Notes: generated by a model not told the origin, from the letters alone. Shown: positions 1-11,359, numbered from the stretch's first letter. The stretch is 64,000 nucleotides of DNA from Arachidicoccus rhizosphaerae (GCF_900107765.1 NZ_FNQY01000003.1:124001-188000), one strand, 5' to 3'. Numbers and translations: made by a program.

Positions 1-329
1 AAGCATAAAAATAACAGTCAATAAATGACAAAATAAGATCAATCAACCCTATAAAACTAAAGTCCGGACAGACCATTACATTAAACTATTTTATTATTTT
101 ATATATCTATAATATAATAAATACAATATACAAGGTCTAATTTTTGATAAAATTCAACGAATTTTAGACTTTATTGAATTTCCTGCAAAGATGTAGGCTC
201 TTAACAAACATTAGTTTAAACATCTTCAAATTTTTTTGATGATTTTTTAGAAAATTTAAAATTTATTGTCTAATTTTATGCCTGTTCATTAAAAATGACG
301 ATTATATTCATTCACTATTTGTTGTAGAT
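1..329. other. AT-rich region upstream of gltB
   Basis: No gene is supported here. The stretch is very AT-rich and should contain the gltB promoter, but I could not find an exact TTTG-N19-21-TAnnTTTG match. Two short inverted repeats are visible: AAATTCAA/TTGAATTT at 150-157 and 174-181, and AAGATGT/ACATCTT at 188-194 and 220-226. Either could be a regulator site or chance in such AT-rich DNA. Confidence 0.4.
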
Positions 330-3300
330 ATGTCAAGACCAGAAAATCAGCAGGGACTATATGACAGCTCCTTTGAGCATGATGCGTGTGGTGTGGGGTT
401 TGTAGCTAATATTAAAGGCAGAAAATCTCACCAGAATATTGCTGACGCCCTCACCATATTAGAGAATATGGAACACAGAGGGGCTTGTGGCTGTGAACAG
501 AATACCGGAGACGGAGCCGGTATCATGATTCAGACACCTCATGAATTCTTTTTTGAGGAATGTTTGAAATCGGGCGTCCACCTGCCATCCTTTGGGAAAT
601 ATGCAGTGGGCGTTTTGTTTTTTCCAAGAGACCTTAGATTAAGAGAAGAGTGCCGTGGAATTTTCAACCGTGCAGTTGAAACCTTGGGCCTGGAAATTCT
701 TACCTATCGAAAGGTCCCGGTAAATACGGCAGGTATCGGTAATACCGCACTTTCTGTAGAACCTGAAATGGAACATGTGTTTATTGCCTGTCCGGATCAC
801 ATCACAGATCCAGAAGCTTTCGAGAGAAAACTCTTTGTATTGCGCAACTATGCGGTACATACCATTCTAAATACAGTAAAAAACGATGAGATCGGTTTTT
901 ATATCGCATCACTATCTTATAAAACGGTCATTTATAAAGGGCAACTGACCAGTGGTCAGGTTCGTTCTTATTTTAATGACCTGAACAACAAAAAAGTTGT
1001 TTCTGCATTTGCACTGGTTCACTCCAGATTTGCAACCAACACCTTCCCATCCTGGAAACTGGCTCAGCCATTCCGCTATATCGCTCATAATGGAGAAATC
1101 AATACGCTGCAGGGTAACCTGAACTGGTTGAAAGCAGGAGAGGGCGATTTCGTGAGTGATTATTTTACGGAAGAGGAAGTAGATATGCTTTTACCTATTG
1201 TTACTTCTCAGCAGTCTGACTCGGCCTGCCTGGACAACATGGTAGAATTGTTGACATTGACTGGTCGTAGCCTGCCTCACGTCATGATGATGCTGATTCC
1301 TGAAGCATGGGATGGTAATGATCTGATGGATCCGGTCAAAAAGGCTTTCTATGAATACCATAGCTGCCTGATGGAACCATGGGATGGTCCTGCTACCATT
1401 TCTTTTACCGATGGTAAGATTATCGGTGCAACACTGGATAGAAACGGGCTTCGTCCGTCTCGATTCTGCCTGACTAATGACGATCGCGTCATTATGGCCT
1501 CAGAAACCGGTGCCTTAATCGTGGATCCAGCCACCATTATTAAAAATGGCCGTCTTCAACCGGGCAAGATGTTCGTTGTAGATATGGAACAGGGAAGAAT
1601 CATCAGTGATGATGAGCTGAAAACTGAAATCTGTTCTGCCAAACCTTACGGGGAATGGCTGAATAAATATAAGATCCGCATGGAAGAACTTCCAGAGCCA
1701 AGAGTACAGTTTACGCACCTGGAAGATGCACAAATCTTTAAGTACCACAAAGCCTTTGGGTATTCCCAGGAAGATATCCATGATATCATTTCACCCATGG
1801 CTGTCGGAGGAAAGGAACCGATTGGTTCAATGGGTTCAGATGCTCCGCTGGCCGTACTTAGTGATCAGCCACAGCACTTGAGTGCCTACTTTAAACAATT
1901 ATTTGCCCAGGTCACCAATCCACCGATTGACCCAATTAGAGAGCGTATGGTCATGAGCCTTGCTACCTTCCTGGGGTCTTCCGGAAACATTCTTAAAGAG
2001 GAGCCTGAATATTGTCATACACTTGCTTTAAAAAACCCAATTCTTAATAATATTGAGCTGGAAAAAATCCGCTCAATAGACACTGGTAGTTTCCAGGCCA
2101 AAACCCTACAGACTTATTTTAGAGCTAACGGAGAGCCTGGTTCGCTGAAGGCAGGTATCGACAGACTATGTCGTTATTCCGTTGATGCGGTCAATGATGG
2201 ATTTGAAGTGTTGATTTTAAGCGACCGTGCCATTGACAGTGAACATGCTGCCATACCTTCTCTTCTGGCAGTTTCTTCGGTACACCACCATTTGATTCGT
2301 AAAGGTATGCGTGGAAAGGTGGCTCTTGTAGTGGAAGCGGGAGATATTTGGGAAGTTCATCACGCAGCTTGTCTTATCGGATTTGGCGCCACCGCCCTTA
2401 ATCCTTACCTGGCACTGTCCACCATTCGTTCTCTAAAAATAACCGGCCGTCTTAAAACAGACCTCACTGTTCATGAGCTGAAAAAGAATTATGTGAAAGC
2501 CATTTGCGAAGGCCTATACAAAGTCTTCTCTAAAATGGGTATTTCTACCTTACAGTCATACCAGGGAGCGCAGATATTCGAAATCATTGGTATCAATAAA
2601 GAGGTAGTCGATCGCCACTTCACCGGCGCTACATCCAGAATTGAAGGGATGGGCCTGGATGAGATCGCTAAGGAAACATTATATAAACACCGTTTTGCTT
2701 TCAGTAAGACAGAAATACCGATTGATAGATTACCTGAGGGCGGTCTTTATCAATGGCGCAGAAAAGGTGAAGTACACTTATTTAATCCTTCCACTATTCA
2801 CCTGTTACAGTATTCTACCAGGATGAATGATTATAAGATTTATAAGAAATACGCCAAATTAATAAATGAACAAGGTAAAAAAGCTGTAACGCTCCGTAGC
2901 CTGTTTGCGTTAAAACCAAACAGACCATCTATTTCCATAGATGAGGTGGAACCAGCGGAAAACATTTATAAGCGCTTTGCAACAGGAGCGATGTCATTTG
3001 GTTCTATCTCCTGGGAAGCACACACAACACTGGCAATTGCCATGAATCGTCTTGGCGGTAAAAGCAATACCGGTGAGGGTGGGGAAGACGAAATTCGTTA
3101 TCAGCCAATGGAAAATGGCGATTCCATGCGTTCTGCAATCAAGCAGGTGGCCTCTGCCCGTTTTGGCGTTACCAGCCAATACCTGACTGAAGCTGATGAA
3201 CTTCAGATTAAAATGGCCCAGGGGGCAAAACCAGGCGAAGGTGGTCAGCTACCAGGACATAAAGTAAATGACTGGATAGGCAGAGTTCGTCATTCCACAC

Positions 3301-4859
3301 CAGGGGTAACATTAATCTCTCCTCCGCCGCACCACGATATTTATTCCATTGAGGATCTGGCCCAATTAATCTATGACCTGAAAAATGCGAACCGTGCTGC
3401 AAGAATTAATGTCAAGCTCGTTTCCAAAGCAGGCGTAGGAACGATCGCTGCCGGGGTGACAAAAGCCAAAGCAGATGTTGTACTGATTTCGGGATTTGAC
3501 GGAGGTACCGGTGCGTCTCCAATCAGTTCCATCAAACATGCAGGCTTACCATGGGAACTTGGTTTAGCAGAAACACATCAGACACTGGTAAAAAATAATC
3601 TGCGTTCCAGAGTTGTAGTTCAGGCAGATGGACAGATGAAAACAGGTCTTGATATCGCTATTGCTACTTTATTGGGTGCAGAAGAATGGGGCGTTGCCAC
3701 TGCCGCACTCGTGGTAGAGGGTTGTATCATGATGCGTAAATGTCATTTAAATACTTGTCCTGTAGGTGTTGCTACACAAAATGAAACTTTAAGAGGACGC
3801 TTTTCTGGCAATGCAGATCACGTTGTTAACTTCTTTAAATTCCTCGTTCAGGATTTAAGAGAAATTATGGCAGAACTTGGCTTTAAAACCATTAACGAAA
3901 TGGTTGGACAGGTCGATTGCCTAGAAAGAAGAGAGAACATAACTCACTGGAAATTCTCTAAACTGGATCTTTCTCCAATTCTATATAAACAACCTACCGA
4001 CAATAATTGTTCAGGGTTATATCAAACAGAATTACAGGATCATGGCTTAGATGAAGTACTGGATTGGCAGTTATTAAAAGCAGCAGCACCTGCCTTAAAA
4101 GACGGTACTCCGGTACAGGCATCATTCACCATCCGTAATATTGATAGAACTGCCGGAACCATATTATCCAATGAAATTACCAAAAAGTACAAAGCAGAAG
4201 GCTTGCCTGAAGATACCATAAAGCTTCATTTTAGCGGTACTGCAGGTCAGAGTTTTGGAGCGTTCAATACACGTGGTGTAACACTCGAACTGGAAGGCGA
4301 CGCCAACGATTATATTGGTAAAGGCTTGAGCGGAGCTAAGATTATTGTTTATCCGTCCAAAAAATCCAGTTTCGTTGCTGAAGATAATATCATTATTGGG
4401 AATACCGCGTTCATCGGAGCTACATCCGGGGAAGCTTATATTCGAGGCAAAGCGGGTGAACGCTTTTGTGTAAGAAACTCCGGAGCCAAAGTTGTTGTAG
4501 AAGGTGTAGGAGATCACGGTTGTGAATACATGACTGGTGGCACTGCTGTTATACTGGGTGAGACCGGCCGCAACTTTGCAGCAGGTATGAGTGGAGGGGT
4601 GGCCTACATCTATGATGTAAAAGGTAATCTGCCTTCCCTGTTTAACGCAGAAATGGCTGATTTGGAGCCTCTTGATGAAGAGGACATTCCCAACCTCAAA
4701 ACGATGATTGAGCAACACCTGGCTTATACAGGCAGCAAGGTAGCCAGCTTCATTATCAGCGACTGGGAAAACCAGCTGAAAAACTTTGTCAAAGCAATGC
4801 CACGGGATTATAAGAAAGTCCTTATGGCTGCCAGACAAAAAGCAGCTGCAGCAAAATAA
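330..4859 (+). CDS. gltB: Glutamate synthase, large (alpha) subunit
   Basis: Catalyses glutamine + 2-oxoglutarate to two glutamates in the cytoplasm, with electrons delivered by the small subunit. At 1509 residues it has the normal length for bacterial GltB. An N-terminal class II amidotransferase domain begins at Cys20 (sequence HDACGVGF), the expected nucleophile after removal of a 19-residue propeptide. The central domain and the FMN-binding synthase domain follow (about 470-1200), with the Fe-S cysteines in the spacing C-x5-C-x4-C at about 1132, 1138 and 1143. The C-terminal glycine-rich beta-helix (GxxGxxxG repeats such as [14 protein letters not shown]) covers about 1230-1480. gltD follows 85 bp downstream on the same strand, so the two are very probably co-transcribed. 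The start at 330 is the only one that leaves a short propeptide. Confidence 0.97.
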   Translation: MSRPENQQGLYDSSFEHDACGVGFVANIKGRKSHQNIADALTILENMEHRGACGCEQNTGDGAGIMIQTPHEFFFEECLKSGVHLPSFGKYAVGVLFFPRDLRLREECRGIFNRAVETLGLEILTYRKVPVNTAGIGNTALSVEPEMEHVFIACPDHITDPEAFERKLFVLRNYAVHTILNTVKNDEIGFYIASLSYKTVIYKGQLTSGQVRSYFNDLNNKKVVSAFALVHSRFATNTFPSWKLAQPFRYIAHNGEINTLQGNLNWLKAGEGDFVSDYFTEEEVDMLLPIVTSQQSDSACLDNMVELLTLTGRSLPHVMMMLIPEAWDGNDLMDPVKKAFYEYHSCLMEPWDGPATISFTDGKIIGATLDRNGLRPSRFCLTNDDRVIMASETGALIVDPATIIKNGRLQPGKMFVVDMEQGRIISDDELKTEICSAKPYGEWLNKYKIRMEELPEPRVQFTHLEDAQIFKYHKAFGYSQEDIHDIISPMAVGGKEPIGSMGSDAPLAVLSDQPQHLSAYFKQLFAQVTNPPIDPIRERMVMSLATFLGSSGNILKEEPEYCHTLALKNPILNNIELEKIRSIDTGSFQAKTLQTYFRANGEPGSLKAGIDRLCRYSVDAVNDGFEVLILSDRAIDSEHAAIPSLLAVSSVHHHLIRKGMRGKVALVVEAGDIWEVHHAACLIGFGATALNPYLALSTIRSLKITGRLKTDLTVHELKKNYVKAICEGLYKVFSKMGISTLQSYQGAQIFEIIGINKEVVDRHFTGATSRIEGMGLDEIAKETLYKHRFAFSKTEIPIDRLPEGGLYQWRRKGEVHLFNPSTIHLLQYSTRMNDYKIYKKYAKLINEQGKKAVTLRSLFALKPNRPSISIDEVEPAENIYKRFATGAMSFGSISWEAHTTLAIAMNRLGGKSNTGEGGEDEIRYQPMENGDSMRSAIKQVASARFGVTSQYLTEADELQIKMAQGAKPGEGGQLPGHKVNDWIGRVRHSTPGVTLISPPPHHDIYSIEDLAQLIYDLKNANRAARINVKLVSKAGVGTIAAGVTKAKADVVLISGFDGGTGASPISSIKHAGLPWELGLAETHQTLVKNNLRSRVVVQADGQMKTGLDIAIATLLGAEEWGVATAALVVEGCIMMRKCHLNTCPVGVATQNETLRGRFSGNADHVVNFFKFLVQDLREIMAELGFKTINEMVGQVDCLERRENITHWKFSKLDLSPILYKQPTDNNCSGLYQTELQDHGLDEVLDWQLLKAAAPALKDGTPVQASFTIRNIDRTAGTILSNEITKKYKAEGLPEDTIKLHFSGTAGQSFGAFNTRGVTLELEGDANDYIGKGLSGAKIIVYPSKKSSFVAEDNIIIGNTAFIGATSGEAYIRGKAGERFCVRNSGAKVVVEGVGDHGCEYMTGGTAVILGETGRNFAAGMSGGVAYIYDVKGNLPSLFNAEMADLEPLDEEDIPNLKTMIEQHLAYTGSKVASFIISDWENQLKNFVKAMPRDYKKVLMAARQKAAAAK

Positions 4860-4944
4860 AAGAGGCCTTCCACTCACAGGCAAGCGTTATGGGTGGAAGC
4901 CCTTCAAATTACACCAATAATATATTATTTATAATTAGGGGACG

Positions 4945-6447
4945 ATGGGAAAAATAACAGGATTTTTAGAGCATACACGCGAACTACCCGAAAAAAGAAG
5001 CGTAGCGGAACGTGTCAAGGACTATAAAGAGTTCAATAACCTTTATAAAGGGAACAAACTCGTGGATCAGGCATCTAGATGTATGGATTGTGGCGTTCCT
5101 TTTTGTCACAATGGCTGTCCGCTGGGCAACCTGATCCCGGAATTTAATGACGCAGTTTACCGCGAAGACTGGAAAGAGGCATTTGATATTTTATCTTCAA
5201 CTAATAATTTTCCGGAATTTACCGGTAGAATATGTCCGGCGCCTTGCGAAAGTGCCTGCGTATTAGGTATCAATCAACCGCCGATTGTAATCGAGGAGAT
5301 TGAAAAACATATTATAGAAAAAGCTTTTGAGCTCGGGCTCGTTAAACCCCGCACTTCAATTGTGCGTACCGGTAAAAAAGTAGCCGTTATTGGTAGCGGC
5401 CCAGCGGGTCTGGCTGCAGCTACTCAGCTGAATAATGCAGGTCACCAGGTGACTATTTACGAGAGAGACGACGCACCGGGAGGATTATTAAGATACGGCA
5501 TTCCGGATTTCAAACTGGAAAAAAATGTAATTGACCGTCGCTTAGCGGTATTAGAACAGGAAGGTGTAACCTTTAAACTCAATGCAAATGTCGGCGTCAA
5601 TGTCAAACTAAATGATATACTGAGGGAGAACAATGCAGTTGTATTGGCCGGCGGTTCCACCGTACCCCGGGATTTACCTGTACATGGACGTTCTTTAAAA
5701 GGCATTTATTTTGCGATGGAATTCTTAAAGCAACAAAATAAGCGTGTTGCAGGAAAAGACCCTTTGGCTAAGCCTGAGATTGAGAGCAATATCCTTTCTG
5801 AAGAAATTTTAGCCACTGGCAAAAATGTTATCGTCATTGGTGGAGGTGATACCGGTAGCGACTGCGTGGGTACCTCCAACAGACATGGTGCGAAATCTAT
5901 CACGCAGTTTGAACTGATGCCCGTTCCTCCAAAGGATCGTACAGAATTCATGCCTTGGCCTACCTACCCAATGATTCTAAAGACGACTTCTTCTCACGAA
6001 GAAGGGGCAGAGCGCCATTGGGCTATCGCTACTAAAGAATTCATCGGGGATGAAAATGGGAACCTCAAAGCCATCCGGGTGGTAGATTTAGAATGGAAAT
6101 CTGAAAATGGCCGTCCTTCCCAATTCTTGGAAGTAAAAGGCAGTGAAAGGGAATTACCATGTGAGCTGGCATTACTGGCTATGGGATTCCTGCATCCTTT
6201 ACAGACGGGACTGATAGATGAACTAGGCGTTGATCTTGACGAAAGGGGGAATATAAAAGCTTCTGAGAAAGCATATGCGACCTCCATCCCTAAGATTTAT
6301 GCTTGTGGAGATATGCGTAGAGGTCAATCACTGGTCGTATGGGCCATTAGTGAAGGTAGGGAATGTGCCAGAAAAGTAGATGAATTCTTAATGGGACACT
6401 CTGTTCTGGAGAGTAAGGATGCGAATGTAGTCGTCAATAACGACTAA
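4945..6447 (+). CDS. gltD: Glutamate synthase, small (beta) subunit
   Basis: Oxidises NAD(P)H and passes electrons through FAD and Fe-S clusters to GltB. The 500-residue protein has the N-terminal cysteine clusters of the family (CMDCGVPFCHNGCPLGN near residues 47-63, and CPAPCESAC near 98-106). An FAD-binding GxGxxG motif (VIGSGPAGLAAA, about 150) and a second nucleotide-binding motif for NAD(P)H (VIGGGDTGSDC, about 298) follow. The C-terminal signature ACGDMRRGQSLVVWAI-EGR is intact. A gggga stretch lies just before the ATG. It is the second gene of gltBD and is followed directly by a terminator hairpin, which closes the operon. Confidence 0.97.
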   Translation: MGKITGFLEHTRELPEKRSVAERVKDYKEFNNLYKGNKLVDQASRCMDCGVPFCHNGCPLGNLIPEFNDAVYREDWKEAFDILSSTNNFPEFTGRICPAPCESACVLGINQPPIVIEEIEKHIIEKAFELGLVKPRTSIVRTGKKVAVIGSGPAGLAAATQLNNAGHQVTIYERDDAPGGLLRYGIPDFKLEKNVIDRRLAVLEQEGVTFKLNANVGVNVKLNDILRENNAVVLAGGSTVPRDLPVHGRSLKGIYFAMEFLKQQNKRVAGKDPLAKPEIESNILSEEILATGKNVIVIGGGDTGSDCVGTSNRHGAKSITQFELMPVPPKDRTEFMPWPTYPMILKTTSSHEEGAERHWAIATKEFIGDENGNLKAIRVVDLEWKSENGRPSQFLEVKGSERELPCELALLAMGFLHPLQTGLIDELGVDLDERGNIKASEKAYATSIPKIYACGDMRRGQSLVVWAISEGRECARKVDEFLMGHSVLESKDANVVVNND

Positions 6448-6481
6448 TAACACAACGGGACACAACAAATAGTGAATATCA

Positions 6482-6512
6482 AAAAGCAGCCTCCTAAAAA
6501 AGGGCTGCTTTT
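6482..6512 (+). terminator. Intrinsic terminator of gltBD
   Basis: Perfect 10-bp stem (AAAAGCAGCC / GGCTGCTTTT) with an 11-nt loop, 35 bp after the gltD stop codon. The T-rich end of the 3' arm serves as the U-tract. Confidence 0.85.
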
Positions 6513-6561
6513 ACCTTATATAATCATTATAAATAATATATTTTTGGTTTCCCCAAAAGAA

Positions 6562-6598
6562 AAAAGCCCCAGTATATCTCTATACAAACGGGGCTTTT
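6562..6598 (-). terminator. Terminator of pyrH, possibly bidirectional
   Basis: Stem AAAAGCCCC / GGGGCTTTT with an inner GTATA/TATAC pairing. Read on the minus strand the stem is followed by a T-run, and it lies about 107 bp after the pyrH stop, so pyrH is the likely client. It may also back up the gltBD terminator. Confidence 0.75.
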
Positions 6599-6704
6599 AT
6601 GTAACCAACTATCATTTATGAATCAGGGGAAATTAATTATTCCGTTGTTCTGTTTTATTATTTTAGGACATTTTATTTATCAATAAAAAAATTGTCCTGC
6701 GCGA

Positions 6705-7421
6705 TTACTGTGTGACCAGTGTTCCTACGTTCTGACCTTCAATTACCGCCCTTAGATTACCAGGCTTATTCATATCAAAGACAATAATAGGTAATTTATT
6801 TTCCATGCAGAGAGTAAATGCCGTCATATCCATAATCTTCAGATTATTGTCAATGCACTCTTTATAACTGATTGTTTCATACTTTACGGCTTGAGGATCC
6901 TTTTCGGGATCGGCTGTATATATACCATCTACACGGGTACCTTTTAAGATCACATCCGCTTTAATTTCTATAGCTCTTAAAGAACCGCCGGTATCAGTAG
7001 TAAAATATGGATTACCAGTTCCTGCTCCAAAAATAACGACTCTGTTTTTTTCCAGGTGACGAATAGCTCTTCTACGAATATATGGTTCAGCTACCTGATC
7101 CATCTGTAAGGCACTTTGCAACCGGGTAAAAATACCTATTTTTTCAAGCATAGCCTGCATTGCCATACCATTGATCACCGTTGCCAGCATCCCCATATAA
7201 TCCCCGTGTGCTCTTTCAATGCCACTTTCAGCTTCATTCATACCCCGGTAAATATTACCGGCGCCGATTACAACTGCTACTTGAACCCCCATATCGGTGA
7301 TACTTTTAATATCATTGGCGTATTGTTCGATAATTTTCGGGTCAAATGGTTCAGTACTGTTTTCGGCTTTCAGTGACTCACCAGAGAGCTTGAGTAAGAC
7401 ACGCTTATATTTAGGGAGCAT
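6705..7421 (-). CDS. pyrH: UMP kinase
   Basis: Phosphorylates UMP to UDP with ATP in pyrimidine nucleotide synthesis; the family is a hexamer of the amino-acid-kinase fold. The 238-residue protein has the N-terminal motif [13 protein letters not shown], the loop [10 protein letters not shown], the segment [12 protein letters not shown], the motif [15 protein letters not shown] and the segment [18 protein letters not shown] start at the ATG at 7421 (MLPKYKRV), which matches the usual N-terminus; the reading frame extends only 8 codons further to a TTG. The loop reads GAGN rather than the commoner GGGN, which I take as natural variation. It is transcribed alone, divergently from the rhomboid gene. 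Confidence 0.95.
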   Translation of the reverse strand: MLPKYKRVLLKLSGESLKAENSTEPFDPKIIEQYANDIKSITDMGVQVAVVIGAGNIYRGMNEAESGIERAHGDYMGMLATVINGMAMQAMLEKIGIFTRLQSALQMDQVAEPYIRRRAIRHLEKNRVVIFGAGTGNPYFTTDTGGSLRAIEIKADVILKGTRVDGIYTADPEKDPQAVKYETISYKECIDNNLKIMDMTAFTLCMENKLPIIVFDMNKPGNLRAVIEGQNVGTLVTQ

Positions 7422-7637
7422 GGTGATTGATTTGTTTGAATGCAAAATAAAGGGATTTTTTTTTTAATGCCAACTGCACTTATCGCCCTGCGCATACCAA
7501 ATCAGCTCCGGTGCAGAAATTGTGGAAAAGTCTACCTTATATAAGTCTTTCATAAAGAATACTTTGCCAGTTTAAAAAGATTTCCCTAATATTGTATACA
7601 GCCAGCTTAGAAAACCAAACCTAATGGCTTTTTAATA

Positions 7638-9140
7638 ATGTCTTTTCAAATTAATGCCAGCTACTGCGAGGAATTGCACTTTGAGCATACTAAATCCAGT
7701 GAACTTTACGCATTATTATTAGAGGCCATTCAGCTGTTGGGATGGAGCAGGGGTGCTTCAAAAATTGACCAGATTACGGCCTTTCCCGGCTTTTCCCTGA
7801 TACCTTTCGGTGAAGTAGTCAATATGCAGATTAATTATGACAAGGTAGTTGTCACCAGTAGTTGCATTATGCCACAAATATGGAGTTTCGGGCAAAACAA
7901 AAGAAATATTCGAAAACTGGGACGGGCATTAAATCATTTAATCCAAAACAGAACAGAAGAGCAACTGAGGCAAAAATATTTCATTGCAAGTTCTGAATTT
8001 ATCGCGGATACCCAAGAAAAAGTGCAGTCAGACCGGTTTAAGGAACTAACGAGTTCTACTAGTAAAATAACCGGCGTATTTTCTATTTTCAATCCTAAGC
8101 CGGGATATTATATTACTCCGATCCTTATAAATTTAAATATTCTTTATTTTATACTGCTTGGCCTTGCAGGTGCAGGATTTTGGAACTATAATCTACATGG
8201 TTTTGAATACCTGGGAGTTAATTTGCTGGATCTTACCTTGACCCAGCATGAATGGTGGCGATTATTAACCTATCAGTTCATGCATGGTGGCATTCTACAT
8301 CTGTTAGGCAATATGTTTAGCTTACTGATGATAGGGGCATATCTGGAGCCACTTTTGGGAAAGTGGCGCTTTTTAGTTTTTTACCTGATTTGTGGCACTA
8401 TTGGTGGATTATTCAGTATTTATATACATCCTTTTTTAGGCTCAGTAGGTGCATCGGCGGCTATAATAGGCATGTATGGTGTATTTCTGGGACTTCTAAG
8501 CTCAGATTTAATAGAAAAACATACCCGCAATGCTATATTATCCACTCTTATATTTTTCCTTACCCTGCAGTTGCTTTTTGGCTTACAGGGGCCTGTTGAT
8601 AATAGTGCCCATGTGGGTGGCCTTCTAACGGGATTTGTGCTTGGCCTTATTTCCATAAGTGCAATCCGGAAAGAAAACACCTGGAATACAGTCAAAAGAC
8701 TATCAATTATCGTATTAATGGCCATATTTATAATATTTTTCACTTTGAAGGAAATGCCCAATAAGGCCAATGAATTTAGGGCTGTTATTCAAGAATTTGG
8801 ACTAAACGATGATCGAGCACAAAATTATCTTCGGATGTTGAATGAGTCCTCTGATGACGCAATTGTTCAGGAAATAAAAATTCAGTCTTTAGGTTTTATA
8901 AAACAAAATGCAGAAGTGCTCGACCGACTAGACCAAATGCCCATTGGAAAAAACGGCCATTACCGGGTAAATCTACTGCGTAAATACTTGCTACTGCAGG
9001 CAAAAAGAGCCAGTAGTGAAATGTTTTGGATCTATTATGGTCGCAGGACACCCAACGACAAGAAACAAATCGAAGCCTGTGATACAGAATTGCGACGTAT
9101 CACCTATGAACTATCCAATACCAGCTGGACTTTTCAATAA
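7638..9140 (+). CDS. Rhomboid family intramembrane serine protease with extra soluble domains
   Basis: Rhomboids cut substrates inside the membrane with a Ser-His dyad. This 500-residue protein has a membrane core at about 170-360. It carries the family motif EWWRLLTYQFMHGGILHLLGNM, the catalytic Ser273 in GASAAIIGMYG and the catalytic His325 in AHVGG. The motif is GASA instead of the textbook GASG, but both dyad residues are present, so it is probably active. The N-terminal ~165 residues are soluble and unlike any domain I recognise; the C-terminal ~130 residues after the last helix are also soluble and helical. That makes it about twice the size of GlpG. Substrates cannot be guessed. It is a single gene, convergent with the S9 peptidase gene. 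Confidence 0.9.
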   Translation: MSFQINASYCEELHFEHTKSSELYALLLEAIQLLGWSRGASKIDQITAFPGFSLIPFGEVVNMQINYDKVVVTSSCIMPQIWSFGQNKRNIRKLGRALNHLIQNRTEEQLRQKYFIASSEFIADTQEKVQSDRFKELTSSTSKITGVFSIFNPKPGYYITPILINLNILYFILLGLAGAGFWNYNLHGFEYLGVNLLDLTLTQHEWWRLLTYQFMHGGILHLLGNMFSLLMIGAYLEPLLGKWRFLVFYLICGTIGGLFSIYIHPFLGSVGASAAIIGMYGVFLGLLSSDLIEKHTRNAILSTLIFFLTLQLLFGLQGPVDNSAHVGGLLTGFVLGLISISAIRKENTWNTVKRLSIIVLMAIFIIFFTLKEMPNKANEFRAVIQEFGLNDDRAQNYLRMLNESSDDAIVQEIKIQSLGFIKQNAEVLDRLDQMPIGKNGHYRVNLLRKYLLLQAKRASSEMFWIYYGRRTPNDKKQIEACDTELRRITYELSNTSWTFQ

Positions 9141-9154
9141 TCAATTCAAAAAAA

Positions 9155-9197
9155 GTGGCCTTAGTAGTGGATTTATAAAATCCGTTACTAAGGCCAC
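9155..9197 (-). terminator. Terminator of the S9 peptidase gene
   Basis: Long hairpin: GTGGCCTTAGTA (9155-9166) pairs with TACTAAGGCCAC (9186-9197), with further inner pairing GGATT/AATCC. On the minus strand it is followed by a run of seven T, 50 bp past the S9 peptidase stop, so it serves that gene. Confidence 0.85.
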
Positions 9198-9246
9198 AGG
9201 CCTGTCAAACCATCTTTTACAAGGGATATTAAAAATGCTTTTCTTT

Positions 9247-11169
9247 TTAAAGAGTTTCTTTCAGCCAGCTAAAGAATTCCCTTTGCCAAACCAAGGCGTT
9301 TTGAGGTTGCAATACCCAGTGGTTTTCATCGGGGAAATACAAAAATTTACTTTTAATGCCTTTTAGCTGTGCAGCCTGAAATGCTCCTTGCCCTTGCTCA
9401 ATAGGAACACGATAATCAATGCCTCCTTGGACAATCATTATCGGCGTATTCCAATTCTGAACAAAATTTACAGGTGATGCATCATAAGAGGCCTGTGCTG
9501 CTTTATTATCCTTTTCCCAATAAAAGCCACCTTTTTCCCATTTCTCAAACCAGAGTTCATCAGTTGTTCCGGTCATGGAAACAAAATCAAAAACGCCGTC
9601 ATGGGCAATAAAGGTTTTAAATCTGCCTTCATGTTTACCTGCTAACTCAAAAACTGAATAGCCGCCAAAACTGGCGCCCACACAACCTCTTCTTGCTGTA
9701 TCAACATAAGACTCTTTTGAGATATCATCAATGGCATCCAGATAGTCCTGAATAACAGCACCACCCCAATGTTTGCTTACCGCAGCATTCCATTCAGTTC
9801 CATATCCCGGCATACCTCGGCGACAGGGAACAACTATAATATATCCCTGAGAAGCCATCAACTGAAAATTCCAGCGATAAGAGAAAAACTGGGTGGTCGC
9901 GGATTGAGGACCTCCCTGACAATAAAGTAAAGTTGGATATTTTTTCGTCTTGTCAAAATCAGGAGGGTAAACAATCCACTCCATCATCTGGTGGCCGTCT
10001 TTGGTTTTAATCCATTTTCGCTCAGTTGAGACGGGTGCCAGTGATTGATAAGCCTCATCATCCACATGGGTGAGCTGTTTTAAACTTCCGGTTTTAATAT
10101 TTAAACTATACACTTCAGTCGCCCTGGAAATGTCTTCTTTTTCAACAATCAGCTCATCCCCAACCTGGGACAATATGGATTTAATATCAAAATCGCCTTT
10201 TGATATTTGGCGGATCTGAGGCATCATCTTGGTCAGACCTATATCAAGAACTGAAAAAACCTGTAGGGTTCCATCAACAGGAGCCACGAAAAACAATGTC
10301 CGGTCATCATTACCCCATTTAAAGGAAGCCACGTTTATTTGGTCCTTAAAGCCAGTCAGGTTCACTGTCAAGTCACCAGTAAGAACGACCAGATCCGTTT
10401 TATCCGCTTCATATCCCGGCGTTTTCATTTGTAACCAGGCCATTTTACCTTTCTTATTAAAAGCCGGAGATAGGTCATAACCCAGATTTTTCTCAGTTAG
10501 GTTTTCTGTCTGACCGGAAGCGATATCATAGGCATAAATATCTGTGTTGGTACTCTGAGCATAGGCAGTTCCATACTCTTTTTTGCAGACATAAATGATT
10601 TTTTTACTGTCCGGCGTCCAGATGTAATCTTCAGCCCCCCCGAAAGGCTGTTGAGGACAAAAATATGGTTCTTCACCCATTATATCTTTCTTGTTACTTT
10701 CCTGGGCCTGGCCATGCTCATAGGGTGAATAAAAAACATGATCAAATTCTCCATCAAACCATTTATCCCAATGGCGATAATTCAAGGAGGTGTATACCTG
10801 AGCGGATGTTTTTGTCAATTCTGGAAACCGGTCACGACCTAAAACTTTTTCCAGTTTAACTTTCTCAGTTGATAATATATACTTCCCATCGGGAGAAACC
10901 CTGTCATTTTCCAACAATGTATTTTTCTGTTCTTCAGTTATTTCAGTAGCCTGACCGCCATTAATGGGCATCTGATAATAGACGTTATTCATTTTATTTT
11001 CCTGGATATCAGGAGTGGATACTTTGTAAATTAAAGAAGTTCCATCCTTGGAAACTCCCTGGGCGCTAACCCGCCCCAATGATAATAATCCTTCAGGAGT
11101 CATAGGAGATTTCTGCGCGTTGGCCTGTAACATGGTAAAAGCGGCTAATGTGAATAATAATTTTTTCAT
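9247..11169 (-). CDS. S9 family serine peptidase, DPP5-like
   Basis: A prolyl-oligopeptidase-family exopeptidase, probably periplasmic, that releases dipeptides from oligopeptides. The 640-residue protein begins with a signal peptide (MKKLLFTLAAFTMLQANAQ). A beta-propeller occupies roughly 30-370 and an alpha/beta hydrolase domain the rest. The catalytic triad can be read as Ser500 in GASFGGYS, Asp585 in GGIDYRVP and His617 in DENHW. The C-terminal segment around FPDENHWVLQPQN resembles the DPP5 enzymes of Bacteroidota that remove N-terminal dipeptides; this subfamily assignment is from memory and less sure than the S9 assignment. It has a well-formed promoter of its own at 11248-11280 and a terminator at 9155-9197, so it is monocistronic. 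Confidence 0.9.
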   Translation of the reverse strand: MKKLLFTLAAFTMLQANAQKSPMTPEGLLSLGRVSAQGVSKDGTSLIYKVSTPDIQENKMNNVYYQMPINGGQATEITEEQKNTLLENDRVSPDGKYILSTEKVKLEKVLGRDRFPELTKTSAQVYTSLNYRHWDKWFDGEFDHVFYSPYEHGQAQESNKKDIMGEEPYFCPQQPFGGAEDYIWTPDSKKIIYVCKKEYGTAYAQSTNTDIYAYDIASGQTENLTEKNLGYDLSPAFNKKGKMAWLQMKTPGYEADKTDLVVLTGDLTVNLTGFKDQINVASFKWGNDDRTLFFVAPVDGTLQVFSVLDIGLTKMMPQIRQISKGDFDIKSILSQVGDELIVEKEDISRATEVYSLNIKTGSLKQLTHVDDEAYQSLAPVSTERKWIKTKDGHQMMEWIVYPPDFDKTKKYPTLLYCQGGPQSATTQFFSYRWNFQLMASQGYIIVVPCRRGMPGYGTEWNAAVSKHWGGAVIQDYLDAIDDISKESYVDTARRGCVGASFGGYSVFELAGKHEGRFKTFIAHDGVFDFVSMTGTTDELWFEKWEKGGFYWEKDNKAAQASYDASPVNFVQNWNTPIMIVQGGIDYRVPIEQGQGAFQAAQLKGIKSKFLYFPDENHWVLQPQNALVWQREFFSWLKETL

Positions 11170-11247
11170 ATAATGGAAATTTAGTTAGGCTACTCTTAAG
11201 AGCCGTTTAATTTGATTTTTAAAACGTCTGACTGTTAGCCATACGGG

Positions 11248-11280
11248 CAAAAATAGATAAATTTAAGGCAGTTTATCAAA
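11248..11280 (-). promoter_or_regulatory. Bacteroidota-type promoter for the S9 peptidase
   Basis: On the minus strand TTTG (11280-11277), a 21-nt spacer and TATTTTTG (11255-11248) match the consensus TTTG-N19-21-TAnnTTTG exactly. Transcription would start near 11241, giving a leader of about 70 nt. Confidence 0.65.
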
Positions 11281-11359
11281 ACCAAATAATTCTCATATTT
11301 GTTAAAGCCAAACGGCTTACTGAATTATTAGTTAAAAGACAATTATATGACAGAGCCAT

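Noticed and set aside
4164-4883. 239-codon open frame antisense to the end of gltB
   Set aside because: It lies wholly opposite the conserved glycine-rich domain of GltB; the translation has no recognisable domain and the frame is a by-product of gltB codon use.
7240-7275. GAGN in place of GGGN in UMP kinase, considered as a damaged active site
   Set aside because: All other motifs are intact, and a Gly-to-Ala change in this loop is a mild substitution.
8449-8480. GASA instead of GASG in the rhomboid, considered as a sign of an inactive pseudo-protease
   Set aside because: The catalytic Ser273 and His325 are both present, and the position after the serine tolerates alanine.
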